Source: Echria macrotheca (taxonomy: Eukaryota > Ascomycota > Sordariomycetes > Sordariales > Schizotheciaceae). From it: a DNA stretch of 64,000 bases. The position numbers and the translations under genes are program-made. This document shows, piece by piece, positions 1 through 11,964 of the stretch (the stretch's first letter is position 1; each line of letters opens with the position of its first letter). The stretch lies in assembly GCA_030411725.1 (NCBI GenBank), contig MU839843.1, positions 248,001 to 312,000 of the forward strand, given 5' to 3'. The notes under the pieces are model-generated. The model did no database searches and had not been told where the DNA came from. It was given only the letters and a program-made list of their open reading frames with translations.

Positions 1-89
1 CACATCAGGCTGTGATGGTGACTGACTGGATGATACCAAGCACTGGCCTGAACATGAATGTCCGGGGTCGTTTTAAGTCATATCCTCCT

Positions 90-1970
90 CTGGAGTCTGC
101 GGATGTCGAAAATGCAGTGATTGTCTTGACCGCCTCTTCAACGGGGAGGAACGGCTTTTTTGGAGTAGGGAGGGTGCGGACATCAGAATGCGGGTGGGGG
201 TTGATGGGCTCCTCTGAGGTAGAAATTGCAATGATTTGAGCGGGGGGTGACAGGCAACCTTGACACGGGAGGCTGTTTCTAGGACTTATGACTGGTTCGC
301 TATACGGGACCTTCACACAGCTTGTTTCTAGGCACCCGTCGGACGATGGGTAGGGAGGGTCTGAGGTTGATGGCCTCTGCTGATGTAGAAAATACAGTGG
401 TTGATATCAAGCAGCATCCCTCCTATCCCTCCCTGGATGGGGTGGAAGGGTTTGATAAATGGGCAGTCTATTAGGCAGACAGTCAGAAATGTTTCTCGGC
501 CTCGTTTCCCATTCGAGCTCTTGACATATGTAACTGGTTTGCTGGTTAACGGTCTTTCGCACATGTAGGCATTGAGTCGTATGATCTTGTACAATACACA
601 GTGATGCAATCCCGGGTCATCTACTCGATTATGAGGGGCGCTTTAACTCTTTTGTTCTGGTGGATATGGGGATAGGGACGAGTGCATGCTGATACCGAGA
701 TGGGTACAACTTGGGGTCCGGAAGATGTGAGCTACACAGACCGTTATACGGAGCCAGTAAGATATGGGAAGGAAGCTATCGACAGTGATGTATCCATCGG
801 TTATGCTGGGCGTTCGTTTAGGACCTGATATGAGTCTTAACTTATTATTACGCAAGTAAACAACCTGTGACCCTTTTTCGACGTTGAATATAAATGGGGA
901 TGGTGAAGCGCTGGCTGTGCGAGGTTCAACAACTCCTCTAAAGATGTCGAAATTGCAGTTATTCGACGGTACAGCCACTCAGCAGTGGTTGTTTAACCGA
1001 AAGGATGCTGGTTTCGCTGTCCTGCATCTTCACCCAACATGTCCTCTCGCAGGGCCGAATTTGCAGTCTGATGAGACCTACGACTCGTTCGTTGCGCGGT
1101 ACCTTCACTCATAACGCGCTTTTTGAGTGGGTGCGGGTGGAGTTTGATGGCCTATTCCGAAGTAGAAATTGCACTGATGGCATGGGTATTTCTCTTTCCT
1201 TCCAGAAGGGGACTGGACTGCATCCGCCTCATCCTCAAGCGGCAAATCATGTCGTGTCTTCATAGGTACTCTTCATACAACATGTCCTCCGGCGATGTAG
1301 AGATTGCAGTAATTGTTGTCGGGCAGCGTCCTCCCTGAGGGATAGAAAGGAATTCGATGTAGCTGGGCACTCTTTTTCAGCGGTTAGCTGGGCTGACCCT
1401 GAATGTTTTGCTGGCTTTCCTGTTGACATCCTTTTCTCTTGGGTTGGTGTTGCTACCGAATCAACTATCTCAACGCGCAAGTAGGGACTTCCTCGTGTCC
1501 GTTAATGCATAGGGATGCAATACGGGGTGATTCGAGTCATACTGGTAAAGAGAATGTCTTCGACTTCTACAGGATCGGCATGTCTGGAGATCGCCAAGAA
1601 ATCCACGTCGATATCTGGCACAAGTGCAACTTGTGCCAGGAAGATGCGAGCCAAACACACACCTGTATGGAACATCGACTACGTGTGAGAACGGAAGCTA
1701 TTCGCCAACGGTATATTGGGTTCCCTGTCCTGCAGCCTGGTATGATGATGCGCTCGATCTGCGACGGTTATTCAACTCCTCTAGCGATGTCGGAATTGCA
1801 GTGAGTTTCGAGGGAGCCTCTCAGTGCCGAGAACGCGAGAGAACGCTCGCCAACGACCGTGATTGGCTTAAGTGTGCCGTGCGGTATTTACTAGCGCCCG
1901 AAACGAGGTTCTGAGTGGGCACTGATCGAGTTTCATGGCCTCTTCCGACCTAGAAATTGCAGTGTCGAGG
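90..1970. repeat. Diverged tand​em repeat array with ~30-bp core motif
   Basis: Eight copies of a core resembling GATGTAGAAATTGCAGTGAT lie near 96, 211, 377, 937, 1151, 1287, 1778 and 1937. They fall in three classes that recur in order. One class is preceded by GAGTGGGTGCGGGTGGAGTT-like sequence followed by GATGGCC (190-235, 1127-1180, 1913-1965). One is preceded by TTCAACTCCTCT (931-960, 1770-1800). One is followed by a GCAGC-TCCCTCC block (377-430, 1287-1340). Same-class copies are spaced about 790-940 bp apart, so this looks like an old unit of roughly 0.8-0.9 kb repeated more than twice and cut by the window edge. No convincing ORF lies here. It may be a decayed mobile element or a satellite-like array; its nature is unknown. 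Confidence 0.7.
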
Positions 1971-2198
1971 CGTTTTTGATAACAGCGCAGGATTGTCATA
2001 GGCTGGGGGTCTCATGTTGTCACACGTTGCATGCATGTGCGCGTTTGCGTAAATGGCAAGCTGAAAGCATTGCCCACCCTTCGCGCCATGCAGCTGTTGC
2101 GAACCCATGTTCCACATTCAAAAGGGCCTAGTATGCCCCAAAGGGCATGAGAGGCGCCAAACCCTTCAACCAGTTTGATTCTGCAAATAGCTGCGAAA

Positions 2199-5100
2199 AT
2201 GGACGACTCGAACCCGCCCTGGTCGGACGAACTGCCTTTGGAACTTGAAGGCTCGGAAGGCTACTCCGAGTTTGCGAATACTTTGAAGCGTAGACTGCTA
2301 TCCGGACCTTGGCTTGGTGGCCACAATGTACTAGTACTAACGTCAGAAACAGGGAATACCGACTCAGAGGGCTTTGAGCTCCCACCCGAATCTTGCAGCA
2401 CTTGGGTAAACGCACCGAACCCAGACACCTACATTTCGTTCGGAGACGGCGGCGTCACAGCAAGCGTCAATGCACACGGAAGTCTCATGCAGTTTGGCCG
2501 GTACATGGGGGTGGGAATCTCTGGCTTCTTCATGGCCGACCAGTACAACACGCCTCTGCCCCACTACGTTGAGGATAGGGCTGCGGTGCTGCTGGAACTC
2601 TGCAGCGAAAGGATCTTCGACTACGGCATCAGCCTACTTGAAGATGACCTGTTCTGCAAAAGACCTCGCTTAAAATATGTCTATGACAGGTGGCCACGCT
2701 TTGAGCACGAACCAGATACCGAGGCCGGCCTCAGCCTGGTGACACAATGGGTCATTCACGATGGTACCGTCTTGCAGCAGCTTGTCGTGACAAACCTTCT
2801 GGCCCAGCCGAATAGTATCGGATTTAAATACCGCGGCAACATGAAAATCTGTGATCTGGACTTTCTTGGATTGAGCTTCCTGAGGGAAAGCACGGAATGC
2901 ACGGAATGCAGGGAAAGCACGGAGAGCACGGAAAGAAGTGGCCCGCACGGCTACAGCAGGCTCAACTTCTGGCACGAACCAACGGCTGAAGATGACTCGG
3001 TGTCCAACGTAGGCACAACGGTTGAAGATGACTCGGTGTCCAACGGAGGCACAACGGCTGAAGATGACGTGGTCATGACTGTGATGTCAGTCTATATAGA
3101 CGGCAAAGCGAAGAAGCTCGAAAAAGACACGACAGACATTGCCCTCGATATCGGAGCGAACAAATCGGTTGAGGTGGTGGTGGCTTATAGGATGCTCCTG
3201 CTTCCCAAGGGAGAGGAAGCTGGGTGGAAGAAATTCTTGATCGAAGCCGAGGCAACCGATGTCAATGCCATTCTTCGCGATACCTACAGCTCTGGACGTT
3301 TCACGACAAGCCCGCTTCCTGGCCTTCAGCTTTCTACGCCGACAAGCATTCCGGACACCAGACACGGTGCAACATGGGATCCAGAAGGCCCAGGGATTAT
3401 GCCTCTTGAAGACCCGTCTCGCCATCTCGATTTCATTGTCCGTCGTCACCTAGAGCATATACTCTCGGTGTGTGCCATTCCGGCTCCAGAATTGTCCGAG
3501 GACACGGCGAGTGAACGCGAGTCTGTGGCAGTTACACCCGTGGCTCTAACTTGTGGTGACTTCTCCGGCCATCGCATATCCACATCAGCTAGCTAGTGAG
3601 TCCCCGGCAAACAAAGCCATATGATCAATCCGTCGGGTAGGCCATGTCATTGACTGCTTCAGCTTTGCATTCCAGTTCCTCGTCAATATGTACAGGAATC
3701 TACGCGCCGTCGAAGATTCCAAGGCGATAGCTTCTCTTCGCGACAGGATCTATCTGGTCTGTCGAGGACACATTGAATGGTTGTGTGTGGCTTGGGAGCG
3801 AGGCTTAGAGGACTTGAAGATGGAGAAGATAGCAAGCGTACCCAGCAGTCCGAGACCTGATGCCGCGCCAGGGTGTTTCAAGTCAAACTACTGGGTGACA
3901 GGACAAGCCATGGGCACTACATGGACTGCACCTTCCGCTCTGACGGACACCGCCTTCCAGCTCATCAAGATGGGAGAATTTGCTAGTCTCGTCGACGAAG
4001 ATTTGAAGGCCGCCAAAACGAAAGCCGACGTTTTGGGGGCTGATGAACTGGAGTGCAAGTTGGAAGATGATTTGAAAAGAGTTCGAGAATTAATGGAAAG
4101 ATCAGGATCTAGATGGCAGAGGGCCTTGGTTCGTTTGGATCCGCGGGAAGCCAACGTTTGGCCACGCGCTTTGAAGCCCGGCGAAGACGTTGTCAAGTTC
4201 CGGCTTGACGACCAAGTGTGGATCTGGAAGGCCATGGAGTCGATGATGGTAGACCAAAGAGTGCGGAAGCCAGTTGCTGATGAGCACGAGAGGCAGCAGG
4301 TCGACCGTCTGCGGTTCCTGATGCACAGCGATCTTCCTCGCATCATTTTTCGCAACTTTACGACTGAAAACGACTCATCCGGAAAGACAATGTTAGCTGT
4401 CACTCGATCGGCTCGAGAATCACGCTTTCTACTACACGCGAGGGACACGGCCCTGTTCTATGGGATTGGCTGGGGCCTGCCCCTGGAAGAGCCTTCCCTG
4501 GACGTTTGGGAGAATACGCTCGAGGCTCAAGTTCACCATGTCGAGAATGAAGAAACAAAGTGGGGAAATGCCATCCGATACGCCCTGGCGATTGTGTTGG
4601 GCTGCCGGAAGAGGAGAATCAACAAACGACCGCCAGCCGAACTCGTCAAATCAGCTTTCAGAGTACTGCTTTTATCTACAAGCGCGAGCGGCTTTTTCCC
4701 CGGACTGTTGGACGGGAACACAAAGAAGCCACTGCTCTTTGAAGAGGAAGAAAACATGGATTTCTATTTCCACGCCAGCTTCGAGATTCCCTTCGTACTT
4801 TTCCAACATGCTGCCCAAATCAACGCGCTGCATAATGAACTTGCAGGCGCGCCCGTGGATCAAGGAGAGGGCACGACGAAGGAGACAGAAAAGAGAAAGA
4901 AGCGGGAGGGCCCATCAGAGAGCCCCAAGACGGCCGTGATGAAGAAGACGGTGCCGTTCAACAGCTTGCTAGACTCGACAAGCATTGTTACGCTCGACGA
5001 GGAGTGGCTATATCCATACCCGGCCTTCCTACAACGCTACACGACCCTCATATTCAGCGATGAAGCGGAAGAAGATGAACTTGCGACAAGCTCAGGGGGC

Positions 5101-7651
5101 AGCGATTGCTTGCTGTACCGTGAGGACAGCGATAATGGCGACTTGGAAGAATTGGGCGTGGTCCGCCCTGCGCTAGAGGGTGTCGTCCTGAAGATCGAAG
5201 AGAAGCGGAAAAACCTTCAAGGTTCCGCGGAACCCCGCGCAGCGGATTTCTTTCGTAAGATGGAAGAGGAAACAACGAATGAAAATTCCCGGCTCAGATC
5301 TGCGGTGGAGCGTATGCAACGTGCTATTTTTGAAGAGATGGGGAACAATCCTCGCAGAATTTTGCGGTCCCGCCAGTTCCGCGATGCACTAGGGGTCTTC
5401 CAGGTATCTATGCTACGTAATCTCGCAGGGGACATGAGTCGTGAGTACTGGGCTGAATCACGGATTATCGAGGATAAGATAAAGCGGTTCATCCCTCTCG
5501 GCAGGGATGGTGACGTCCGCATATGGATGGCAGACGCACCGAAGCGAGAGAAACAGGGAAAGAGAGGGGTGCCTGACGAGGTCCGGCCCTGGGTGAAGCT
5601 TTTCGACACCAACATCATGCTCTGGGATCGGCTCCGAAAGCCACGTCGAGCTAAGACGGCAAAAAAGCGCTTCCTGTGGCTACACTCGGCGGACGCCAAC
5701 ACAGCATTGGCGTGCTACCTTGCCAGCCCTGAGGATGAGAAGGCAGCAGTATCCAACTTCTTCGACCGGCACCAGCGCTGTTGATAATTTCTTTTCCGAC
5801 CATACAAGCCGCGTGCTCAACAGGTGGGAGAGCGAATTTCACATTAGCTTTCACCAGCTCGTCGACAAGCTGGGGTCCACCACCAACATTCCTACGCCGT
5901 ACAAGGAAGAGTTTCCCACCGGGTCGGCTAAGAAGCTGACGCGAGCAGCAATGGGTTTCCGATTCCAGGGTGACCTTTTCGACCGCCACTGGACCTGCCA
6001 CTTTATCCAGTGCGTGCCGAGGTGGGCCGATGGCAAGCAAGATCCCCTAGTGAAGGTCAAGAAGCTGAAGGGTTGGCAGCGTGATAGCAACCCGTACCTT
6101 GGTCTGCCGTCCCCCGATACTGACCAGCGAAGCTGGTGGCAGCGAAAGGTTCTGGAACTGATCCTTGTCGATCGTATGCTCGCCGAGGCGGTGCGAAGTA
6201 CGCGCGGGATTGTCGAAGAGGTGCGGTCTGGACTGGTCCCTCACAGCGGCGAACCTTTAGCGGCCGACATTGGCGATCCGACGTCGATTTTCGGCAGCGA
6301 GGACTACTTTGCGTCCAAGCGCCAGTATCTGCGGCTGGTGGAAATGCTCCAGCTGGTCGAGGACGAGCTCGAACTTGTGTTCACCACGCTTGCCAAGTGG
6401 GAGACGCGCGAGAAGGACCGTGGCCACGAGCGGCCACGGTGGACGCATAAGGACGAGTCCCGTTACCGAGAAAGCATCCGCCGGCTGACTGAGTCCACGT
6501 CACGCCGGACCCAAGAACTGCAGACGAGCCGGACCCGCATCGTCGGACACAAAAACCGGCTCACCGCGTCGCTCGACGCGCTCCGGGACGATTTGGCTTT
6601 CATGGGTTCCGACAACATTGGGCTCTTTACTTACGTGACCATCTTTTTCCTGCCCGCAGGTTTCGCCACATCCATCTTCAGCATGAACGGCAGGCCCGAT
6701 TCCGGCCTGGTGGGAACCATGGTCATCGTCGCAGTCGTCGCGCTCGTTGCTACCACTATTGCCCTCTTCAACATGCGAAGGATCGTTCACCGCTTCACCA
6801 TGGTGTCGCAGTATCTGCACAAAAACTCCAGCAATGCGATGAAGCAGACTGTATTATACGATAAGGAGGCCCCGGCTTCCGCATCGAGTTCCGCCTCCAT
6901 AAGCAGCCCAGAGGAAACTGACCCCGGCCCAGAGGAAACTGACCCCGGCCCAGAGGAAACCGAACCCGGCCCAGAGGAAACTGACCCCGGCCCAGAGGAA
7001 ACTGACCCCGGCCCAGAGGAAACCGAACCCGGCCCAGAGGAAACCGACCCCGGCCCAGAGAAAGGTAACACCGAGAGCACCGACATGCATGATGATCACA
7101 GGCTTCCCGGGCAGAAAAGTACCTCGTCCTGGCATGTACGGTTCTGGATCACCTACATGCTCGTCGAGCTCCCCCCTCGCAGGGTTCTGCTGGCCTGTTA
7201 CGCCATGACGAAACGCAATGGTCTCCACTGGGCAGTACTGGTCTGGCGTGTTGGAGCTGGCTTGGTGCTATTGCCCGTATTTGTCTTGTCGTGGTTTCTG
7301 CGAATGCTGGCCTACACTACCGCCGATATTAGCGCTCCTCTCTGGCGTAAGCAACTTGCCTATTTTCCTTCTATTCCTCTCCCCTCGATCCTCCACGTTA
7401 GCCACCAGGGCACAAACCTTAGCTCTCCCATTCCTAACCATCCTTTTTTCATAGGTTATTTCGTCTCCTTGCTCCCGGGTGATCCACAACCCGAGCCAGA
7501 GGAGCAGCTTCGAAAGAATTTGCAAAAACTTACCCACCCGCCAAACCTTGAGCACCTCAAGTTCCTAGCTACCACAGTCACCAAATCGGTTCAATCCAGG
7601 CGAGCTAAAAAGACTGCCATGGATGATAGCAAGAAAACAGAGGAGGTTTGA
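2199..7651 (+). CDS. Large CorA-like (Mg2+ transporter-type) membrane protein
   Basis: Four exons join in frame into 1737 codons plus stop: 2199-3595, 3663-5711, 5776-7346 and 7455-7651. Intron 1 has donor GTGAGT and acceptor TTCAG. Intron 2 has a weak donor, GTGCTA. Intron 3 (108 nt, GTAAGC to CATAG) is a multiple of three with no stop, so it could be mistaken for coding. The start is the ATG at 2199; the upstream open frame has no earlier ATG. The C-terminal part holds a CorA-type membrane module at about 6601-6790: a first hydrophobic segment ending FSMN, then a second segment. A further hydrophobic segment lies at about 7230-7310. CorA transporters carry GMN at the pore; here it reads S-M-N, so transport is doubtful. 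The N-terminal ~1200 residues match no family I can name. Three in-frame minisatellites occur. It ends 149 bp from the convergent LPMO gene. Confidence 0.75.
2981..3068 (+). repeat. 36-bp coding minisatellite, about 2.4 copies
   Basis: Units start at 2981, 3017 and 3053 and encode a 12-residue acidic repeat of the type TTAEDDSVSNGG inside the CorA-like gene. Just upstream (about 2889-2940) is a second, more degenerate 9-12-bp repeat rich in Glu, Cys, Ser and Thr codons. Both look like recently slipped low-complexity linkers. Confidence 0.85.
6908..7054 (+). repeat. 21-bp coding minisatellite, seven copies
   Basis: Seven near-identical 21-bp units encode PEET(D/E)PG, followed by a partial eighth. 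The D/E variation follows the order D, D, E, D, D, E, D, suggesting expansion in blocks of three. It sits after the second CorA-type membrane segment and is probably an acidic linker. Copy number should be polymorphic between strains. Confidence 0.9.
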
Positions 7652-7800
7652 GGTGCTAGTTGTCGTGCGGAAAAAAGGCCATCCTTACTCCCACGCTACA
7701 GACACTCCATTATATAGGTACGACACTAGTGTACCGGCTATCCCAAACTCCACTAGGTCAAGGTACCAAGATGAGGAATAACATTTGATCTGAACTCAAA

Positions 7801-8940
7801 CTACCCTCCCATCGAATCAAAATAACTCACAATCTTCCCCTGCGTCTCCAGAAACGCCTGCTGCGCGTCCCAATACGACTTATCCGCCTCAGCCCCTCCC
7901 CCCGTAGGACTCACCACGGTAACCGGCTTCTCCGCCAAATCAACCCCATACTTACTCGTATACACCGCCGGGCCCAACGGCGTATACTTCTCCCCCGGCA
8001 CCACCACACCGCCAGTAGTATTCCTCACGTTAAACCGCATCCCCTTCTCGTCCGCCCTGTACCCGCCGGGGAACTTGACCCCGCTAGGCTCGGCATCGCC
8101 GCCGCCCGTAACCCGGAAATTGAAACAAGTCATGTAAAACTGCGCCGCCACCGGCGTGAATTCCCACCCGGGTACGGTGCCCGTGGAGAAGTGGAGCGCG
8201 ACAATCTCGTGCCGGATGATGTATGTTCCGGACTTGATGTCCGCGGGGATCGTCGCCGTCCAGGTCCGGTTCGTCTGGTCCATCATGCGCACGTTGGCCC
8301 AGACGCCGGCGGCGTCGACCGTGTCCTCGGCGATCTTGAAGAACGAGAGGTCGTTGGGGTTCACGGCCGAGACGGGACCGGTGTAGGGCGCCATCCAGGC
8401 GGTTATTGGGCCTTTGTGGGAGTAGAGCCAGTGGGACCTGGGGATTACGGGTGCTTGTATTAGTGATAGGGCTGTAACAGAGGGGAGAAGAAAAGAGAAA
8501 GAGAGTACATAAGGGTATCGAGACGAAACAAAAAGGGGCGAGAGGGAGGGACAAAAAATCGGGGAGAGAGATACCAGTGAAAAGTGACGTTGCTGCCGGC
8601 TCTAACTTCGGCGATGGCACTCGGGCGTGGACTGCCGCCGAAGTTGCAGGCCATCTCGGCGGCGGAGATGTTGATGATAGGCCCGACGATGCCGCCGCCG
8701 AAGGCGATGCGCGCCGGCGGAGGGCTGAGCATGGGGTCCAGTGCGACGTCCCATCCTGGGTATCTGAGGAGGACGAAAATTAGCTCTAATGTTGTCCCCC
8801 CAGTGCGGGTTTGAGGCTAGGTCGGTAAACAGCTGTACGAACATGGTGTTATCCGCAGTGACGCGCCAGATGTACCCGTGGCCGCATGCCTGCTGCGCCA
8901 ATGCCAAGGCTAACAAGCCAAATACCGAGGAGGAAACCAT
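7801..8940 (-). CDS. AA9 lytic polysaccharide monooxygenase (secreted)
   Basis: Three exons (8940-8843, 8763-8575, 8437-7801; introns of 79 and 137 nt) give 307 residues. Residues 1-20 are a signal peptide ending ACG, so the mature protein starts with His21 (HGYIWRV), the N-terminal copper-brace histidine. The second brace residue is His102 in SHKGP. His172 in IIRHEIVALH and the axial-type Tyr197 in QFYMTC complete the AA9 active site. The family oxidatively cleaves cellulose or related glucans outside the cell. There is no CBM1; a tail of about 45 residues follows the GP-containing end of the core. A TATA-like box lies ~115 bp upstream of the ATG. The gene is convergent with the CorA-like gene. 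Confidence 0.93.
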
Positions 8941-9964
8941 GATGGGAAACAGAGGGCAAACAGACGCCCAGGCTTGGTATGAGGATTGAAGATGAGGTCC
9001 CGGGTATTCGGACGTCCGCCAAGAAGCTGGGCGGGCGGACGGGCGCTTTTACATATATAAGAAGCTTGAAGTCCGGTCGGCGGTCGGGACACGGGTCGTG
9101 CCGACATCCTCGCAGGAGCATTCTACCTATTTAACCCGCAAGACGCATCTCAATTTGAGATAATGTCCGGGACCGTGGCGGTTCTATATTACAGAACGAC
9201 GATAAATTGCCGACCGGATCTTCCCCTAGAACTGGCTGCCAACTTCCTTTCCACGCAAATCCGATTTATTCCCCACCAGCTGGATGGGAATCTCTCATGG
9301 TGAACTTTAATCATACTCTTTTGTATGCTACCACCCTCTTTTCCCTATTGAAAGTCAAGCACTACCTAGCGAGAATACGACCGTGATTCTATCCCCATCA
9401 TCGATGGCGTCCTGGAAGGAAACTTGGTAGTTTTTGGCCGGACGTGTCATTATGAGGACAGGGTACTCTTCGTTAGCGAGGGTGAGTTGACCGTGTAGCA
9501 ATCTTGGATGGTGTAGTCTGCACGGTCGGCGCTAGTATGGACGCAACAGAGCTGTGAGTTTTGCTCGTGTGAAGGTTGGTGGGTGATGAGCAGGTAAGTG
9601 GTAAGGGGTCGTAGAAGTGTAGACTCACCACCCCATCTTTACCTTTTCAATGGTACCAGTCGCTCAAAGAGCCTCCCGTATCCGCTAGATTCGAGCCAAG
9701 ACATGTCGAAGTTCGGAAAATGTATCAAAGATCTGCCTCAGGATTGGAATCAAGTTTTCGAGCTGTACCGTTTTCTTTCGGCCGTGCGGAACCGTATCGA
9801 ATTCGGTCAACAGATCTGCCTCGACTTGTCTAGGAGTGCGACGCTACCTATATATGGATGGATCTACGCAAAATATTAATGTTTGAGCGCCTTCAAGGGA
9901 AGTCTCCCTTCAGGATATTATATCAAGTCCAACCCCAAACAGCCTGACCGTCCCTTTCGCTGAT
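8941..9964. other. Intergenic region, no supported gene
   Basis: It contains the upstream region of the LPMO gene. The only sizeable frame, 9598-9879 on the plus strand, resembles no family and lacks a supporting gene context. Nothing else is recognisable. Confidence 0.6.
9053..9059 (-). promoter_or_regulatory. TATA-like box of the LPMO gene
   Basis: On the minus strand it reads TATATATG, about 115 bp upstream of the LPMO ATG, a usual spacing for highly expressed secreted-enzyme genes in filamentous fungi. Confidence 0.45.
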
Positions 9965-11964
9965 TCATGCGCCGGCCCTGCCGGAACCGGTCGCCTGCGC
10001 AGTTGAATCTCTGTCCAGCGGTAACACATACCCCGTCTCCACCGTCAACGGCATTCTCGGAACCAGCCCCGGAGTGGCAGCCGCTGCTCGACCAGCCACC
10101 GTCGGAACCACACTGCACACCAACCCAGGAGCCAACACGGAACATCCCGCATTGTTGATCTGGTTGATATTGCTGCTGATAAAGTTCATATTAGTCGTTC
10201 CCGCAACATGTATCGTCGTAAACGTCGTAATCGCTTCAGCGCTGGCGGTCTTGGCGGCATCGGTGCTCGCGTTGCTGGCGTAGTCGTTGGCGAGCGACGC
10301 AAGCGCGTTGCCGTTCTGCGCATATTCGTTTGCCTTGATGCTCAGGGCCGTCGCGGCCACTCCGGCGATAATGGCCAGGATGATGGCGAGGATGGCGCAG
10401 ACGCACGAGACGGCCGTCGCCCAAAAGTTGGCGGCGTCACGGCCCTTGCGCTTGTCATACCACCAGGCTTTATAGTGCCAGGGGGAAATGCCGTCAAAGT
10501 CTTTTTCGAGGTCGAGAAGGCGCCTCCGGAAGAGGTTGAATTCTCGAACTTTTCGGCTTCGTAGGAGGTGAGACTGGCTGCTCATAGCGTCATCGATCCG
10601 GCAGCCCCGTACTGGACCTTCGGCCTGCTTTTGGTTCTTTACACGCTGCTTGTTGAACCATGCAGGGTTGATATTATCGTTTGGGAGAAGAAGACCCATG
10701 GTAAGCAGGGCTTCACGGGCGAGAGGGCGATACCAAGCTGGACCACTAATGATTGTAAGCCGCAGGTCATTAAACACAAAAATCTAGATTAGTAGGTACT
10801 TACATGACGCGCTGTTCCAGCTGACTAAGAACCCTGGCGTGTTGGAAGACGTGGAGAGTGGGCCTGAAAGCATCATCCCGATACCGAGATATTCGAAGAT
10901 GGTTGAGGATGTTACTAGTCCACCGAAAGCGGAAGCGACCTATGAGGTGCAGATCCCCGAGAGTGAAGTAGGCAGGAAAGCTGCGGTCATAGTTTGGAAT
11001 GGGTGTTGTTGCTTCCCCTTCCGTAACGGTGAGGACTTCTTTAACGAATTGCTGAAGCGGTCGATGCTTCTCGGGTGGCAAATCGAGAAGCAGTTGCAGA
11101 GGATCTGGCGGATGGCCTGGCGGTGGATCTGGCGGTGGATCTGGCGGTGGATCGGGAAAAGGAGTGCCTCGATCGGCCTAGTGAGAATTAATCAACTGTT
11201 TCACCAGAATCGTATCAAAAAAAGGGAAACACAGAAATAGAGATTATATGAAATAAAATGGATGATATGAAATGGAAGAGATGTGGAGGGGGGAGTTAGG
11301 GTAGGGGGGGAGCTTGAAGATAACAGCAAGTCAAAGCTATTACTCCGACCACTCCCCTCGTGTTGACACTGCCCTCGCCGCTGTTGTCTTGTCTCTCCAT
11401 TGGGTCTAATGATAAAATGGAACAGATTCCTTACGTTTTGCGTAAGTGGTTTACTAAACCAACCCGGGATCCACTGATATATATCCTCTCCCGCAACGCC
11501 CTGAGCCACATTCCCGTTCCGTTGCTCTGTGCCAATAAAGAGCCACAGTCGGAGCACAAACTGCAAGGAGTTCAGCCAGGCGCCGCGCTGAAACGGAACC
11601 CACGAGTTAGCATACCCGGTAATCTAAAACTGACGCAAATCTACCGGCTCGGAGGACGGCTCACTTACACGGGAAAGGCCGGGAGCTAACCTCCCTGCCC
11701 CATGTGGTATGGGCTGCTGATTCAACACACCGAGTACAGCGTTCCATCTAAAAAACCGTAATCTTCTAAGCCGGAGGACAAGACGTCTCAAATGGCGTAG
11801 GGTCACGATTGCTTGCTGGTCGTGGATGTAGAATACGTGGACAGTATCGCGGACGTGTAAACAGAGAGCATCTTGGGTAGGGAGAGTTAGCCTTTTTCAC
11901 ATAGTCCGCGTGGGCAGGGATGGTACTCAGGTGGAGACTCGGCGTAAACTTGAGTTCCGCTCAT
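9965..11964 (-). CDS. Uncharacterised fungal membrane protein, 5' end uncertain
   Basis: The two 3' exons are clear: 11177-10804 and 10745-9965 (58-nt intron, donor GTAAGT). They encode a Pro-Asp repeat, a soluble part with FRWTSNILNHLRIS and HVFQHARVL, a Trp-rich stretch (AWWYDKR) and one strong transmembrane segment (about 10420-10320) followed by an Ala/Asn-rich tail. Upstream, 11587-11435 (containing VLRLWLFIG) and 11891-11669 (containing VHVFYIHDQQ) are also open and can be joined in phase: donor GTAAGT at 11668, then GTAAGG at 11434 to TAG before 11177. The first exon would start at the ATG at 11964, but the join to 11891 needs a weak 47-nt intron. A separate start at the ATG at 11400 for the 3' part is equally possible, which would make two genes. 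The function is unknown to me. Confidence 0.5.
11117..11152 (-). repeat. 12-bp coding repeat, three perfect copies
   Basis: CTGGCGGTGGAT is repeated three times. On the minus strand it encodes a Pro-Pro-Pro-Asp-type repeat at the start of an exon of the adjacent membrane-protein gene. Confidence 0.85.

Noticed and set aside
90..1970. CRISPR-like array
   Set aside because: Cores are diverged, spacing is irregular and hundreds of bases long, and the organism is a eukaryote.
9598..9879. 93-codon plus-strand ORF
   Set aside because: No homology-like features and an isolated position.
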